A stretch of 64,000 nt of DNA from Eudromia elegans (GCA_003342815.1 PTEX01000147.1:558001-622000); one strand, 5' to 3'. Shown: positions 1 to 11,037, counted from the first letter of the stretch. Translations and numbers: made by a program. The notes: generated from the sequence alone by a model not told the origin.

Positions 1-770
1 ACCTGAAATCAAATTAACATAACCATTAGAATAGTATCTACAAAAATCTTCTCTCAAAACACCTGTAAAGCAGCAGCAAAGGCTTAGTAACTTAAGTAGG
101 AAACAGAAATATTGACATGCAGAGTACAGAAGCTTAAACTCCACACATGATTTGAGATACAAAAGTCCTATTTATATTCACGTCTCCTAGCATTTGACAC
201 CTGTAAACATAAAATGTGCCTGCNCACCATTGCCATTAGAACTGGATAAAAATTGCTGCACTTGACTTTTCTAAGACCACTCTTCTAAAATAAGAGCAAA
301 AAATAAAGATATAATTTTCTTCTTCATCAAGTAATTTTGAAAACAATATTTGCAATAGTCATTTAAATGGAAACTCAAAAAAATTATAAGGTAATAAAGG
401 TAATCAGTTTCATATTTACTGGCCTGGAACTGCTGAGATGGTAAGTACGTCTTTTTTGTTGGTTTTATTTGATTGTTTGGTTAGATTGCAAAAAGCTTGT
501 CTACTAACTAAATCATGAAGTTTAGTGTTTTTATAATACAGTTTCCCCCAATTAGGGGAAGAATGAGGAAGCAAAAAAATGTTTCTAATAAAAAGACTAG
601 TCTAAAAAAACTGAAAAACTAGAAAAAAAAATCCTAGACTGCAAGTTTCTATATCTGCTACAAGTTTCAAAGTATCCTTGGAGGAACAAACCAGTTATTT
701 TTGCAACATAAGTACAGAACAAATTGAGAGGTTAAATTATGACACTATTTTCCTGCCTCTTTTCCCTCAG
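1..770. other. Non-coding, AT-rich DNA upstream of the APOBEC4 coding exon
   Basis: I see no coding exon here on either strand. The stretch is AT-rich and ends in a pyrimidine-rich tract with an AG at 769-770, a good 3' splice site for the APOBEC4 exon. It is therefore most likely APOBEC4 intron. In human, APOBEC4 sits inside an intron of RGL1, so this may also be RGL1 intron; no RGL1 exon is visible. Confidence 0.6.
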
Positions 771-790
771 GACTGCCATTCAAATAGCCC

Positions 791-1774
791 ATGATCAGGG
801 AAATTTTTCAACAGGATATGAGCCCAGAAAAGAAGACAATTTTCCAAGAATATCTGACAAAACAGGGGACTGTAGTAAAACCCTATTACTGGCAGACACC
901 AAACCCAAACTGTGCTAAGTGTCCCTATCATATACGGACAGGTGATGAATCTCGAGTTCCTTATGCAGAATTCCACATGGCCTTTGGAGTCCCAGACACG
1001 GCAACAACCCTCCAAAACAAACAGCTTCTATTCTACAAGTTGAGGCTATTCTCAGGCGCATTAGTGCAGAAAGGCCATGTTACCAATTGTACTGACCAAG
1101 ACAGCCATCCAGAATCAATGTTATTTGAGATAGGAGGTTATCTGGATGCAGTGACTTATACCTACGAAGACATTGGCTACATAATCCTCTGTTCAAACTA
1201 TTCTCCTTGTAATGAAGCTGACCACTACTGCATAAATAAAATCTATGGCTTCCTGATGAAGTACCCAGAAGTCACCCTCTGCACCTATTTCTCTAAACTT
1301 TATCACATTGAGGACAGTTTCCCCACCNCTATGCGGAACCGTGAAGCTTTACAAAGCCTTTCCAGTTCATGGCCTCATGTGACTCTACACCCACTGTGTG
1401 GGGGAATATGGCATTACCTCCTTTGCAATTTTGTGTGTGGCATCACAGGGTCAACTCTTTACCATCCAGCTTTGCCATCAAGAACCTTACAAGATCAACC
1501 AAACTCACACCAAAATAACAACTTTATAGGAATGAAATCATATTTTAAGACTGCATTTCCACAAGCAATACAGGGAAAGCCTACTCTGGAGCAAAATTTA
1601 AAGATCTTTTTTTCTAAACGAGCCTCCAAACAGCTGATGAAAGGCAGTGTGCCACCTCTGATGTCTCAAAGCCCCTTGGTGCTTTTCTTGGGCATGTTTC
1701 CACCCCTTCAAAAGGAACAGCTGTACTCCAAACCTAAAAACATTGTAAGACATTTTAAAATGCCAAATAAATGA
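791..1774 (+). CDS. APOBEC4: APOBEC4, putative C-to-U editing enzyme-like protein, C-terminally short
   Basis: Single-exon coding region of 327 aa. The exon begins at 771 after a splice acceptor, and the first in-frame ATG is at 791. The family is a divergent branch of the AID/APOBEC zinc deaminases, and editing activity has not been firmly shown for it. Seen in the sequence: a CPYHIRTG block near residue 44, the zinc/catalytic HPE at 106-108, and PC at 139-140 followed by Cys147. That PC-x6-C spacing is wider than the PC-x2-4-C of other APOBECs and typical of APOBEC4. GGIWH near 204 and KPKNIVRH near 314 match the human protein as I recall it. The human protein is about 367 aa; this one stops where the human tail continues, yet the sequence after the stop still resembles that tail. 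Residue 180 is unreadable because of an N at 1328. Family identity is secure; whether the short form is real is less so. Confidence 0.93.
   Translation: MIREIFQQDMSPEKKTIFQEYLTKQGTVVKPYYWQTPNPNCAKCPYHIRTGDESRVPYAEFHMAFGVPDTATTLQNKQLLFYKLRLFSGALVQKGHVTNCTDQDSHPESMLFEIGGYLDAVTYTYEDIGYIILCSNYSPCNEADHYCINKIYGFLMKYPEVTLCTYFSKLYHIEDSFPTXMRNREALQSLSSSWPHVTLHPLCGGIWHYLLCNFVCGITGSTLYHPALPSRTLQDQPNSHQNNNFIGMKSYFKTAFPQAIQGKPTLEQNLKIFFSKRASKQLMKGSVPPLMSQSPLVLFLGMFPPLQKEQLYSKPKNIVRHFKMPNK
1766..1771 (+). promoter_or_regulatory. AATAAA hexamer overlapping the APOBEC4 stop
   Basis: A canonical AATAAA directly abuts the TGA stop (1772-1774). If used, it would give almost no 3' UTR, so it may be fortuitous. 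Confidence 0.25.
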
Positions 1775-2520
1775 CTAAATGAAACTAATAATTCTGAAAA
1801 GCTTCCAAAAGGCAGACATCTATTATGAAGATCATATAAATCAAAAAACTTTTAGGCTGTAAAATTAATATTACAAATGACAAAAAGATACCGAGATGAC
1901 CATAGGGGAACTATGAAACTCAAATAATTGATAATGAACATAATAACTTTACTTTTAATTTTACTTAACTTTTACTTAGTCCTATACCTTTCAAATATAA
2001 ATAAACCCATATCAATAACAAAAAGTCAGCACCTTCTCATTATTTCCCATGATAAATGTGATAAATTTGTTGTTGTTAAACTAATTTTTACTCAAAAAAA
2101 AAAAAAATCAGTGGTGTAAAAGCTACAAGCACAACTACAACTTCTAGCTGTAGCTTCAAGTAAGGTAACATTGGTGAAGAGTATAAAGCAGTCTCAATTC
2201 CTCCTCCATAAGGTGGAGGAGGAAAGCAGACAAAATGCAATATGCATATATTTAGCTAAAAACATAATGAAGATGGAAATGCTGTAGAATATATTGCATT
2301 CATTGCTTTTACAGTATCTTTTTTTTATTATTTTTTTTAAGAAAAACTTTCCTGAAATAGGTTACACAGCTCCTACATGAGTTATTCAAGCTAACACTTG
2401 AAATGAAGGAAACGGTTTGCATTGTAACACTGGGGTTTCTCGTGGGCTTTCTAAAGCCGATCTTCTTATATATTTTCTTAGTACTATCAAGCTGAGAGTC
2501 AAAAAAAACCTATATTTCTT
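1775..2520. other. APOBEC4 3' flank and intergenic DNA
   Basis: AT-rich sequence with no coding exon seen. It probably includes the APOBEC4 3' UTR. An A-run lies near 2094-2107. The first bases after 1774 still read as an APOBEC4-like tail (see findings). Confidence 0.6.
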
Positions 2521-2531
2521 TTTTATATATA

Positions 2532-2572
<41 letters not shown>

Positions 2573-2580
2573 TATATATA
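2521..2580. repeat. (TA)n microsatellite
   Basis: Nearly pure alternating TA, interrupted by short T or A runs, ending exactly where the CpG-rich ARPC5 promoter begins. Confidence 0.9.
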
Positions 2581-2997
2581 CTCGCGGCCGGCTACCTAAC
2601 CTCCTCTCCGTGCCCTCCCCCGATCGTACCCGCCTGTCGAGGGGGAGCCGGCTGATTATCCGGGGCCCAAGCACCGCGGCGGGAGGGCAGCCGGCCGGCG
2701 CTCGCCCTTCTCCTCAGGGGCATCGTAACGTAACGGCCGCCGCGTGGCGCGAGCGGAATAACGGTCGCCCCACGCGCCACGTTACCATGGCGACTACGCC
2801 CCCCCCCCCGTGCCCTGCAGCGCGCGGCGGCACGTGACCCACCTCGACCGACCAATGGCGGGAGCGCAGGCGGCGCGGCCATCCTCGGCGCAGTGCGCGT
2901 GCGCAGAGCGCGGGCGGCGGCGGCGGAGGGGAGCGCTGCGCGTGCGCGGGCGGGGCGGCGGCAAGCGAGGGGAGGCGGCGGCGGCGGCCCTGCGGCC

Positions 2998-3140
2998 ATG
3001 GCGAAGCACACGGTATCCTCGGCGCGTTTCCGCCGCGTGGACGTGGACGAGTACGACGAGAACAAGTTCGTGGACGAGGAGGACGGCGGCGACGGGCAGG
3101 CGGGGCCCGACGAGGGCGAGGTGGACTCGTGCCTGCGACA
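2998..3140 (+). CDS. ARPC5: ARPC5 coding exon 1
   Basis: Encodes residues 1-47 and two bases of Gln48. It includes the acidic stretch [19 protein letters not shown]. It ends at a U12-type donor. Confidence 0.95.
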
Positions 3141-5133
3141 ATATCCTTCCTTCCGCCGCCGGCGGCCGTTGGCGGAGGGGGGGAGGGGGCAGCGGGGCCG
3201 TTGGGAGCCCCGTCAGTTGGCGGGAGAGCGGTGGCGCCATCGCTCCTGTCATGGCCCTTAACCGCCCCGCACGGGGAACATGATGGCGGCGCTGCAGGCG
3301 GCCCTGAAGAACCCCCCCATCAACACCAAGAACCAGGCGGTGAAGGTGAGGCCCGAGCGCTGCCCTGGCGCCGCGGCGGGGAGGGCGGGGAGGCGCTGCG
3401 GCAGCCGCGGTGACGATGGGACAGCAGGGCCTCCATGGCGGTGACAGAGCAGCTCGGGGGGACCTGGGTGCAGACCGCGGCCCGGCGACAGCTCCGCTTC
3501 CTTGCGGCGTGCTGGGCCCGCTGCGGTTTGCTGTCACACACGCCCTCCACACGGTACCCTGCGGAGTCTGGACGACGGAGAGATGCCGTGCGAGATTCAG
3601 GAACTGCAGCTCGAGCAGTCCGTGCTGGTCAGCGCCGCCCCGGCCGGGCCGCACACCTACGAAAGAGGAAGGGAAGAAAGCAATAGACACAGCAACCAAT
3701 CAGCACTAGGCCGGTAAAAGCATAGAAGGTGCAAGTGCTGCCCCTGTGCCAGGGAACGCACCGTCCGCCCACAAGTGCCAAATATCCCCCCATGAACCTC
3801 GGTTAAACCACGGCTCAGCAGCAAACGGGGAACACAAGGAGCTGCCCAGGTCCTGAGCAGCTGCAGCAGTCTGCCTCTGCCACCTACTCCTTATAGCATT
3901 TCTGTAGCTTCCCAGACATTGGGTTTTGCCATGAAAAGCAAGTATTATTTAGCCCTAACTTTGTATAACAGGTGGATACTTGCAAAGAAGCAGAGGCAGG
4001 AAACGTAGAAGACAGCAAACTTGTTAAATTATTTTCCACGTTTTTGCTGGGGCTGGCCTCAGGATTAAGTATTACCAGCATTTGTAGGCTGAACTTATAT
4101 AACGTGAATTAAAAAAAAAATCCAATTACTTATCTCCAGATGTAGAATTGCAGGTAATTGGCAATATTAATTAGACCATACTCTTATGGAATAAGGTTTC
4201 CCTTATATATTACGAATACAAGCTTAACATACAAAGTCCTAAATCTTTTTTCAAAAAGTATTTTAGAATTGTTAAAGAGAAAAAAGGTCTACTTCAAGAG
4301 ATGACTAATAGGTCATAATAATAATAATGACATAACAACTATAGGGTGGACCCTATATGAGAATGAATGGATTTTCCTAATTTCTTCGCAGGATCGTGCA
4401 GAAAGTATCGTTCTGAAGGTCCTCATCTCCTTCAAAGCCAACGATATTGAGAAGGCAGTGCAGTCACTGGACAAGAATGGTGTCGATCTGCTAATGAAGT
4501 ACATCTACAAGGGCTTTGAGAGCCCTTCTGATAACAGCAGCGCTGTGTTGCTGCAGTGGCATGAGAAGGTGCGTTGACAAGACCTACGCCCTTGACTGGG
4601 TTATGCTTCGTAGCAGATTTTGGAAACAGGACATGCTCATTGAGCTTGGTTAAAATGATCATTCTGTTTGGGGAAGCTGAAATGCCTATTTCACATGGTG
4701 AGAAGGGTATGGTCCTTGCAGGCTTATTGCTTTTGATTCCTTGGGTAAAGATTCTACAGTTAAAATTTGATTTTATGTGAGACTGAGTTAAAGGAAGCTT
4801 GCTGTAGTGATTAAAGCAGATAAAAGCAGAGTTTCCTTCCTNGAGGGAAGCAAAATTTGCAACGTATTTATTCCGGGAAATGGAAGCCTGTCAAGGTGAA
4901 TGTAGCTATAGTTCCCTAGCACCCTGGGTGCTGGTTTTGTGCTTTATGTAAAGTGCTGGGAGATGATAATTTGAAATAGGGCCTGGAATGTGGAAGTCCC
5001 TCCTGCCAAGTAGTTGCTTCAGCCTGTAGTTACCTTGATTTTGNGTTAATTGCCATGTTTCTCTTCTCAGGCCCTGGCTGCTGGAGGAGTGGGATCTATT
5101 GTCCGTGTTTTGACTGCTAGAAAAACGGTTTAA
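2998..5133 (+). CDS. ARPC5: ARPC5, Arp2/3 complex subunit 5 (p16-Arc), four exons
   Basis: The spliced product is 151 aa, the same length as human ARPC5 and nearly identical to it. It is the smallest subunit of the seven-member Arp2/3 complex, which nucleates branched actin filaments in the cytoplasm; its disordered N-terminus contacts Arp2 and its helical C-terminal part packs on ARPC4 and ARPC1. Coding exons: 2998-3140, 3273-3345, 4392-4568 and 5071-5133; all phases join and the stop is TAA at 5131-5133. The start gives [20 protein letters not shown], matching the family N-terminus, and the C-terminus is [10 protein letters not shown]. Intron 1 is an unusual 132-bp AT-AC intron; introns 2 and 3 are [20 protein letters not shown] in exon 3 separates it from its paralogue ARPC5L. 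Its CpG-island promoter fits a housekeeping gene. Confidence 0.97.
3141..3272 (+). other. AT-AC, U12-type intron 1 of ARPC5
   Basis: The intron starts ATATCCTT (3141-3148), the exact U12 AT-AC donor consensus, and ends in AC (3271-3272). A CCCTTAAC branch-point motif lies at 3255-3262, about 10 nt before the 3' end, as U12 introns require. Removing it restores CA|G, GGG, AAC, ATG, that is LRQGNM as in the family; no GT-AG choice does so. At 132 bp it is short and entirely GC-rich. Confidence 0.93.
3273..3345 (+). CDS. ARPC5: ARPC5 coding exon 2
   Basis: Completes Gln48 and encodes residues 49-72 ([20 protein letters not shown], then QAVK). Its donor is AAG|GTGAGG. Confidence 0.95.
3346..4391 (+). 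other. ARPC5 intron 2
   Basis: GT-AG intron of 1,046 bp. It is CpG-rich at its start and becomes AT-rich. The acceptor is TTCGCAG. I see no other gene in it. Confidence 0.85.
4392..4568 (+). CDS. ARPC5: ARPC5 coding exon 3
   Basis: Encodes residues 73-131, from [15 protein letters not shown] to LLQWHEK, the helical core of the subunit. Its donor is AAG|GTGCGT. Confidence 0.96.
4569..5070 (+). other. ARPC5 intron 3
   Basis: GT-AG intron of 502 bp with a pyrimidine-rich acceptor (CTCTTCTCAG). It contains two isolated Ns and nothing else that I recognise. Confidence 0.85.
5071..5133 (+). CDS. ARPC5: ARPC5 coding exon 4 (C-terminus)
   Basis: Encodes residues 132-151, [20 protein letters not shown], followed by TAA. 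Confidence 0.96.
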   Translation, partial: ALAAGGVGSIVRVLTARKTV

Positions 5134-8100
5134 GTCCAGCAAGAAATGGTTGTCTGTCACCCATGGCTGTGGGAAACGCTGGTACAAAAACCAAACAACC
5201 AAATGCCATTGCTGCCCTGTGGGCAGCTTCTGTCTCTCAGCTTGCCTTCTTGCTGCTTCTTTCATATCTGACAAATAATGCATATCTTGATCTCTTTTTG
5301 TTGAACTCTGGAAAATTATGAAGGTGCAATTTTATTTCTAACAGGAATATTTGGTACTCAAGAGCATTTCAGTGACATGTATAGCTACATACACAACTTC
5401 TGTTTAGGACAATTTGCATTTGTGTATAATTGTGGCAGATTTGGACCTGACTTTCCAAGCAAATGCTGAGGGACATAGTGCAGTATCTTAATTCTTTTTG
5501 CTATCCAAGCAGTGTTTTGATCTAAGATATATATTTGAGAAGTGGGGCAGTTATTCCTGTAATACAGGTCAATCTTGGTCGATCTCTCAACCTACAGCAG
5601 TGAATAGTACAGAAGGCAAAGGCTTCCTTCCAGACTTGATTATCATTCCAGAAAGATAAGTATTCTTTTTTCTTCATCTTGTATCTCATGGCATAGTCTG
5701 GTTTCTTGTGATCAGTCAAATACTAAGTAAGTCCACTGTTGGAAAGTTGCAAATTGGATTAAGTTGTCTGTTGTGCAATTTGGATGGCAGAATTTAAAAA
5801 GCTGATGGGCTGTCTACAGTAGAGCCTAGTCCCGTGTTTTGGGGAACAAAGATTCTGAGGTGGAGAAGAAAAAAAAAAGCTTCCACACAACAAATCACCT
5901 TTCAGCATCTTGAAAATGATCTGATTTTGTCAAGCACAACATAATGGCTGCCTGTGGTAATCAAAAAATTCATACTAGCACCTGCACCATCCTTTGCAAA
6001 GTTCGCATGTTTTATTTTCCAGATATATAGGGCCTTAAAGGATCCCAAAAAAAGTTTACATTCCTGTTGTATTTTACCACAGTGTGTTAGCTAGTGGGCG
6101 AATTAAGTCCCAGCGTAGAGAAGAGTATTTTAAAAAGAATTAAGCAAGCCTAGGGCATCGCAGACTACAGATCACCTTTGAATGTTTAGGGCCAGGGCTT
6201 AAATACACTTGTTTTACATTCACCGTTTTACAGCAATTCAGTTGTGTAAAACTGTTGGGAAACTTGTGAAATCTTTGCTGTTTTTTGATATCTGCTTTTT
6301 TTGTAATAATAATAATAAAGACCAGACAATAAATTGTCACTGAATATTTACTTAGTGTCTGAAATCCCTGGATAGTTGGAAAAGGGTTGGAATAATTAGC
6401 TAGTCCAGAATGATGCTTTGCAAAGACTCGCAAAGTAAAAAAGCAGTCTTTAAAATCNTGTTCTCCCCTCCATTTTCTTAATAAGCCGCTTTCACGATTA
6501 TTTGTACATCCAGCTGGAAAATTTGAGATTATGTTGGTAAAATACTTAAATAACAAGCAATATTTGAAACCAGAATCCTTGGCTTACACTAAAATATGAG
6601 CCAGGGGAGCATCTGTCAAAGGCTTTGTTGAAGCAGACATAAGAAGCAGAAACAGTAGCGGGACTAGCAGGGCTGTCAGGAGGAGCTGAGCTCCCAAGTT
6701 CATGGCTGGGATGGTTTGTCTCCTGCTCGCCCTAGCTGTAAGTGATGAAACACTTAATTGTTGTTTGTGCTGTAATTACGGGGCTTGGCCGGGCAGCAGG
6801 ACAGCTATGTCAAANACCACTGCTGCTGACACACACGCTGCTTGAGCCTCTGCGGGGCCCGGGTCTGTGGAAACCTGGGCGAGCGCTCTGGGAGCTGAGG
6901 GCTCTTTCCTATTAGTCACACCTGAAAGAGGCTTGATCAGAGCAGGCGCTGGACACACAACTACCCTTGCTCTAAAGACTAAAGGAAGTATCCAAGTTTC
7001 AAGCATATCTATAGGAGGAATAGCTTAAGACACTGATCTATTGTTATTTTTAAAGGAGGAAATGATGTAATCCCAGCTACTTGAAAAACATATTCCGAAT
7101 TATCCTTTCTCAAAGCAGACCAGCTACCTCTAGGTGGCATTAGATAAACAAAAGCTAGGAGCAGACATCTCCAAATTTTGCTAAGAGTTGTATATAAGGT
7201 ATTTGGAGACATTAATAGTGAACATCTGTCCTGTGCATATAATTTCAGGGATGTGTTCAAAGACAGGATATCTCTGGTCAAGCATCAGTGCAAGGGCAAT
7301 AAATAGTGCAAGACTTTCAGGAAATCACCTCTCATTAAACTGATTGATAGGGTGGTAAAAAGCAAATCTAATAAAAAATGTTTACTACAAGTCCTGCCTG
7401 TGAGTGTTCTTGGGCACATAATACCACAATGCAGAACAAGCAATGAAGGAGTGTAATAGCAATCTGCTTGAAGACCACTACCTCCTTAGGGTTCAGAAAG
7501 CCCACATATATGCAGCATTTCATTGTAAAATATTGCTGGACCCACAAACACACTGGAAGCCCAATAAAATAGATTGAACATTGGAAAAGGAAGAGCCTAT
7601 GAGAAGCCAATGGCAATAATAAAATCTGCATCCTTTGAGAAACGCAAGAGTAATGCCGGCTGTAATGAAAACGCTCCCACAGCCAAGGGGAAGCAGTGAC
7701 TATTAATAAGCACGTTGTGCCCACGTCACTCAAAGTGTTTCACACTTGCCTCATCCACCCCCATGGGCCAGGGGCTGCAAGAGCAGGAGCAGCNTTTCTG
7801 CCCTCAGACACAAACCGTGCAGCACAAGGCAGGTGCCCCCAGCACCCTGCCAAGAGGAGCAGCACAGCCCCAGGGAGACTGGGGCAGCCTCCTAGTAGAG
7901 GAGTTACTTTCCCCAGCAGTAAAAGCACGTGTCTGCTCTTGCAGTGGGAAACCTTACTGAGACAAACGTCACACACTGCAAAACGTTCATCCAGTGCAGA
8001 CGGGGGCTCGAGGGCTGTTCCTGCTCCTGAGCTGAGCACACATAGGTGCCTCAGTGCTCACCCACAGCGAGCAAAACTGATACCAAGACAACGCAACAGG

Positions 8101-10640
8101 ACGGGGAGGGCGAGGGAAAGGGCAAGCAGNGGGTGAGAGCAAGGAGAAAAGCAAAGCTCCAACCAGAGCTTTATCAGGGACCATCCCCACACAGATGGCC
8201 AAGGGCACCCAGGCAGCAGTGACAGAAAAAGATGACACGTGTTACAAACAGGATTAACAAAGATCAAGTAACACGGAAAAGTGGGCAGGGGAGCAAAGAA
8301 AACATTTTCCATTGTGCAAAAGGCATTTCCCTTCCTCTAATTAAAAGGAAACCTTCAAGGAAAAAATATTCTCCATGCAGATCAGGCCTCCTCCATGGGA
8401 AATGGCATTTGTAGGACTCTTCTAGGAACTGCAAAGCTTCTCACTGCTGCTTTCATGTTTCGCCTAAGCCTGTCGTAACAGCACCCTAGTTAGTCACTTC
8501 CCAGTTTTGCAATAGCTAAACACAGGAGAAACTGCTGCCCTCCCACTGCAATGAGGTACCGGCTGGCCTCTCCTGCCCCCATGAGCTCCTGGATTTGACT
8601 CATCCATCATACAACCAGACATTATCATGGTCTCTGCCACTGTTTAGGGAGTGACACAGCAAATAAGGTCCCAGGCACACAGCTGAGCTGCAGCCACAGA
8701 GCAGACCNGCCGCCGCCCCAGGAACTATGCACCCCCCGGCTCCTTCACTCCTCCTCTGTTAAAGTGAGCTCATTTCCCTCAGAAATAACATTTTCCATGC
8801 CCCTCCCCCCCCCTTTTTTTCTCTGTGTGTAGATTTTTTTTGGGGGGGTGGGGCATGTGTGGGAGGGTGTCCTTTCTAGACCTTCTCTAGAAATTCTGAT
8901 AAATTCTTGCATACAGTTACTGAACAAACTTAAAAGCCACTCATGCCAGATCTCTACATATTTCTCACCTCTCTCTGAGATCTCTCTTTTTGCAAGATTC
9001 CAGGAATCTCACATAGGAGAGGTTACCATCTATATTACCTATTTCTGTTTGGAAACTAACANAGAAGAACCAGCATTTGCCTAAAAAATAAAGCTGGCAA
9101 GAGAAATGGGAACAGAGACTCACTGCATTACTAGAGGGGATGTGTTTATCACAAATTTGAGACCATTTGAACACTTCCTATATGTTATATAANTAGCAGA
9201 AGGATACTTGTCATTAGGTACATTAGCTGTGCCTGCAACTTTCAAAGGCCATCTCCTTCCTGGGCCATACAAGAAACCCACACTCAATTGGTTAAAGTCA
9301 TAGAATTACAGTGTCAGTGCCTGCACTTCTCATCTGAATGTGGGTTATTAGTCACATATGTTATAACACAGAACATTTAGGGACAGGAGTTAAAGTTACT
9401 TTTTATCCTTTTGGTGCACCCATCTAACGGTCAGCTGCTGCCAGCAGCATGGTCTTGCAACCATCTCCTTGTACCAGTGTTGGGATCTACCAGGGAGATC
9501 ATCTGGATAATCAATCAGCACAAAATGATCCTTAGAATAAAGTGAATGTTCTTCTGCCAGATGACACCTCTGTGGCAGTAGAGAGATGGCAGAAAGACCA
9601 GCCCACACAATAGCCGTGAGGTCAGCTTAGCAAGAGCCCCTAGCTGGGACTAATCTCTGCCCTGAAGAGCTCAATAGATGCATGAGGCCAGTGTTACGTG
9701 GGGAAAGAGAGATGGAGGAGGCAGAAGTGACATACAGCAAGTCACACAGCCAAGAAGTCAGCTGTCCCAGGTCCCAGTGTGGTGCCCTTTGGGTGCTATA
9801 ATTCAGTATAAACCCTTCAGCTACATAGGTCATCATCTAGCTAGCACTTAAAGCCTGAAGGTGAAAGCTTTCCTGCTTCTAGGCACTGAAATGTCCCTTC
9901 AGAACAACAAAAGTCCTGGGCTTCTAAGTGAGTCTCTTTCAAAGGAGTAAAGAAAGGCTTCTCAGTGGGGTGTGTTCACACTCACAGACTGGGGATTCCC
10001 ATTCCTCTCCTTTGGTGTCTCTCAGGCAGGATGTGTTTCCCTTGGCTCTTCCGGGGTATATCCATATCCATGTCGTCCGCTGCTGCTGCGGGAAGCCACC
10101 TGGGCACAGAGGGATGCTGAGGGCACGCTCGGCTCCCTGAGGGCACCCTGGGGACCAAAGAGAGCCTGAGCTGCCGGGGTGTGCCCCGTCACCCCGCTAA
10201 AGCAAAGGGAGCCCCCTAATTCAGCACCTCTGGCTTCGTCCCCCTCTNCAACTAGGACGCAAGAGCCTCTTCTAGGATCTCCCCACTGTTTTTGGTGTTA
10301 CCTAATCCGAGGGGGAAATTAACATAATAACCTGACTGCCCAAAATCCAACACAAAAGACATACTGGAAGCTGCATCTGGGGTTTTCCAGGCAGCTTGTG
10401 GGTGTTCGGTGGGCTGGATTTCACCTTGCCCCTTGGGTAGGCAGGANGACACTCGCAAGGCTGCAGGTGGTCATCTCAGCAGAGCGACATCTTCAGAAAC
10501 AGCTCAATCCATTTAGCATCTTCCTTCCCTAGAGGTCACGTTCTGAGGAGCCCAACCCAGGCGGGAAGCCCAAAACAGACCTGAGAAAACACCCNGCTGG
10601 GCCAACTCCCCAGGTTTCCATCGAAAGCGCCACGGAGCNG
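5134..10640. other. ARPC5 3' UTR and ARPC5-NCF2 intergenic region
   Basis: The first 1.2 kb is probably ARPC5 3' UTR. The rest shows no coding exon or recognised repeat. Short open frames occur on both strands but lack family motifs or splice context. A poly-C/poly-T tract with a G-run lies near 8804-8852. Base composition rises in GC towards the NCF2 promoter. Confidence 0.6.
6314..6333 (+). promoter_or_regulatory. ARPC5: Candidate ARPC5 polyadenylation signals
   Basis: Two AATAAA hexamers (6314-6319 and 6328-6333) lie about 1.2 kb after the ARPC5 stop, which would give a 3' UTR of plausible length. No transcript evidence is available here. Confidence 0.4.
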
Positions 10641-10863
10641 GACCCAGAGCACATGAGCACTAGCCTTGGCTCCACTTCCCCATCTCTGGGGCCACGTCCG
10701 CTGCCCCCGCGGGAGGCCATTTCCTGCAGGGTTTGCGACACGGCTGCCGCCACCCGCGGCAAATGCAGAAGTGACGCCAGAAGGCAGCGGGGGAGAGGCC
10801 GGGCGGCTGCAGGGAAGCTCACACAGACACCGCCCGGGACGGCCGGTGAGCCCGTGGCCAGCC
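10641..10863 (+). promoter_or_regulatory. NCF2: NCF2 promoter-proximal GC-rich region
   Basis: A modest CpG-rich patch precedes and overlaps the first NCF2 coding exon. No TATA box is evident. In mammals NCF2 has alternative non-coding first exons, so the true transcription start may lie further upstream. Confidence 0.45.
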
Positions 10864-11037
10864 ATGTCGCTGGTGGAGACGATCCGGCTCTGGAACGAGG
10901 GCGTGTGCGCGGCCGACCAGAGGGAGTGGAGGGCAGCCCTCGCCAGCTTCACCTCCGTCCACAACCCTCCTTCCAAGCTCTGCTTTAACATCGGCTGTGT
11001 CCAGCTCATTGTGGGGAGCCTGGCCGAGGCAGAGAAG
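10864..11037 (+). CDS. NCF2: NCF2 coding exon 1
   Basis: Encodes residues 1-58 ([20 protein letters not shown] onward), the first TPR. The ATG aligns with the family start. Its donor is AAG|GTGGGT. Confidence 0.95.

Larger units (their letters stand above)
2581..3420. promoter_or_regulatory. CpG island, ARPC5 promoter (possibly bidirectional)
   Basis: Very GC- and CpG-rich block covering the region upstream of the ARPC5 ATG, exon 1, intron 1 and exon 2, with a sharp boundary to the TA repeat on the left. It holds a CACGTG E-box (2831-2836), a CCAAT box (2852-2856) and two NRF1-like TGCGCGTGCGC motifs (2894-2905 and 2937-2948). No TATA box is seen near the gene. In human, RGL1 starts divergently close to ARPC5, so a shared promoter is plausible, but no minus-strand exon is visible here. 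Confidence 0.8.

Noticed and set aside
2592-3065. 157-codon minus-strand open frame, considered as an RGL1 first exon
   Set aside because: It is antisense to ARPC5 exon 1 and resembles no RGL1 sequence that I know.
2794-3699. 301-codon minus-strand open frame across the ARPC5 promoter
   Set aside because: It lies in a CpG island where stop codons are rare by composition, is antisense to ARPC5 exons, and is Arg/Ala/Pro-rich with no motif.
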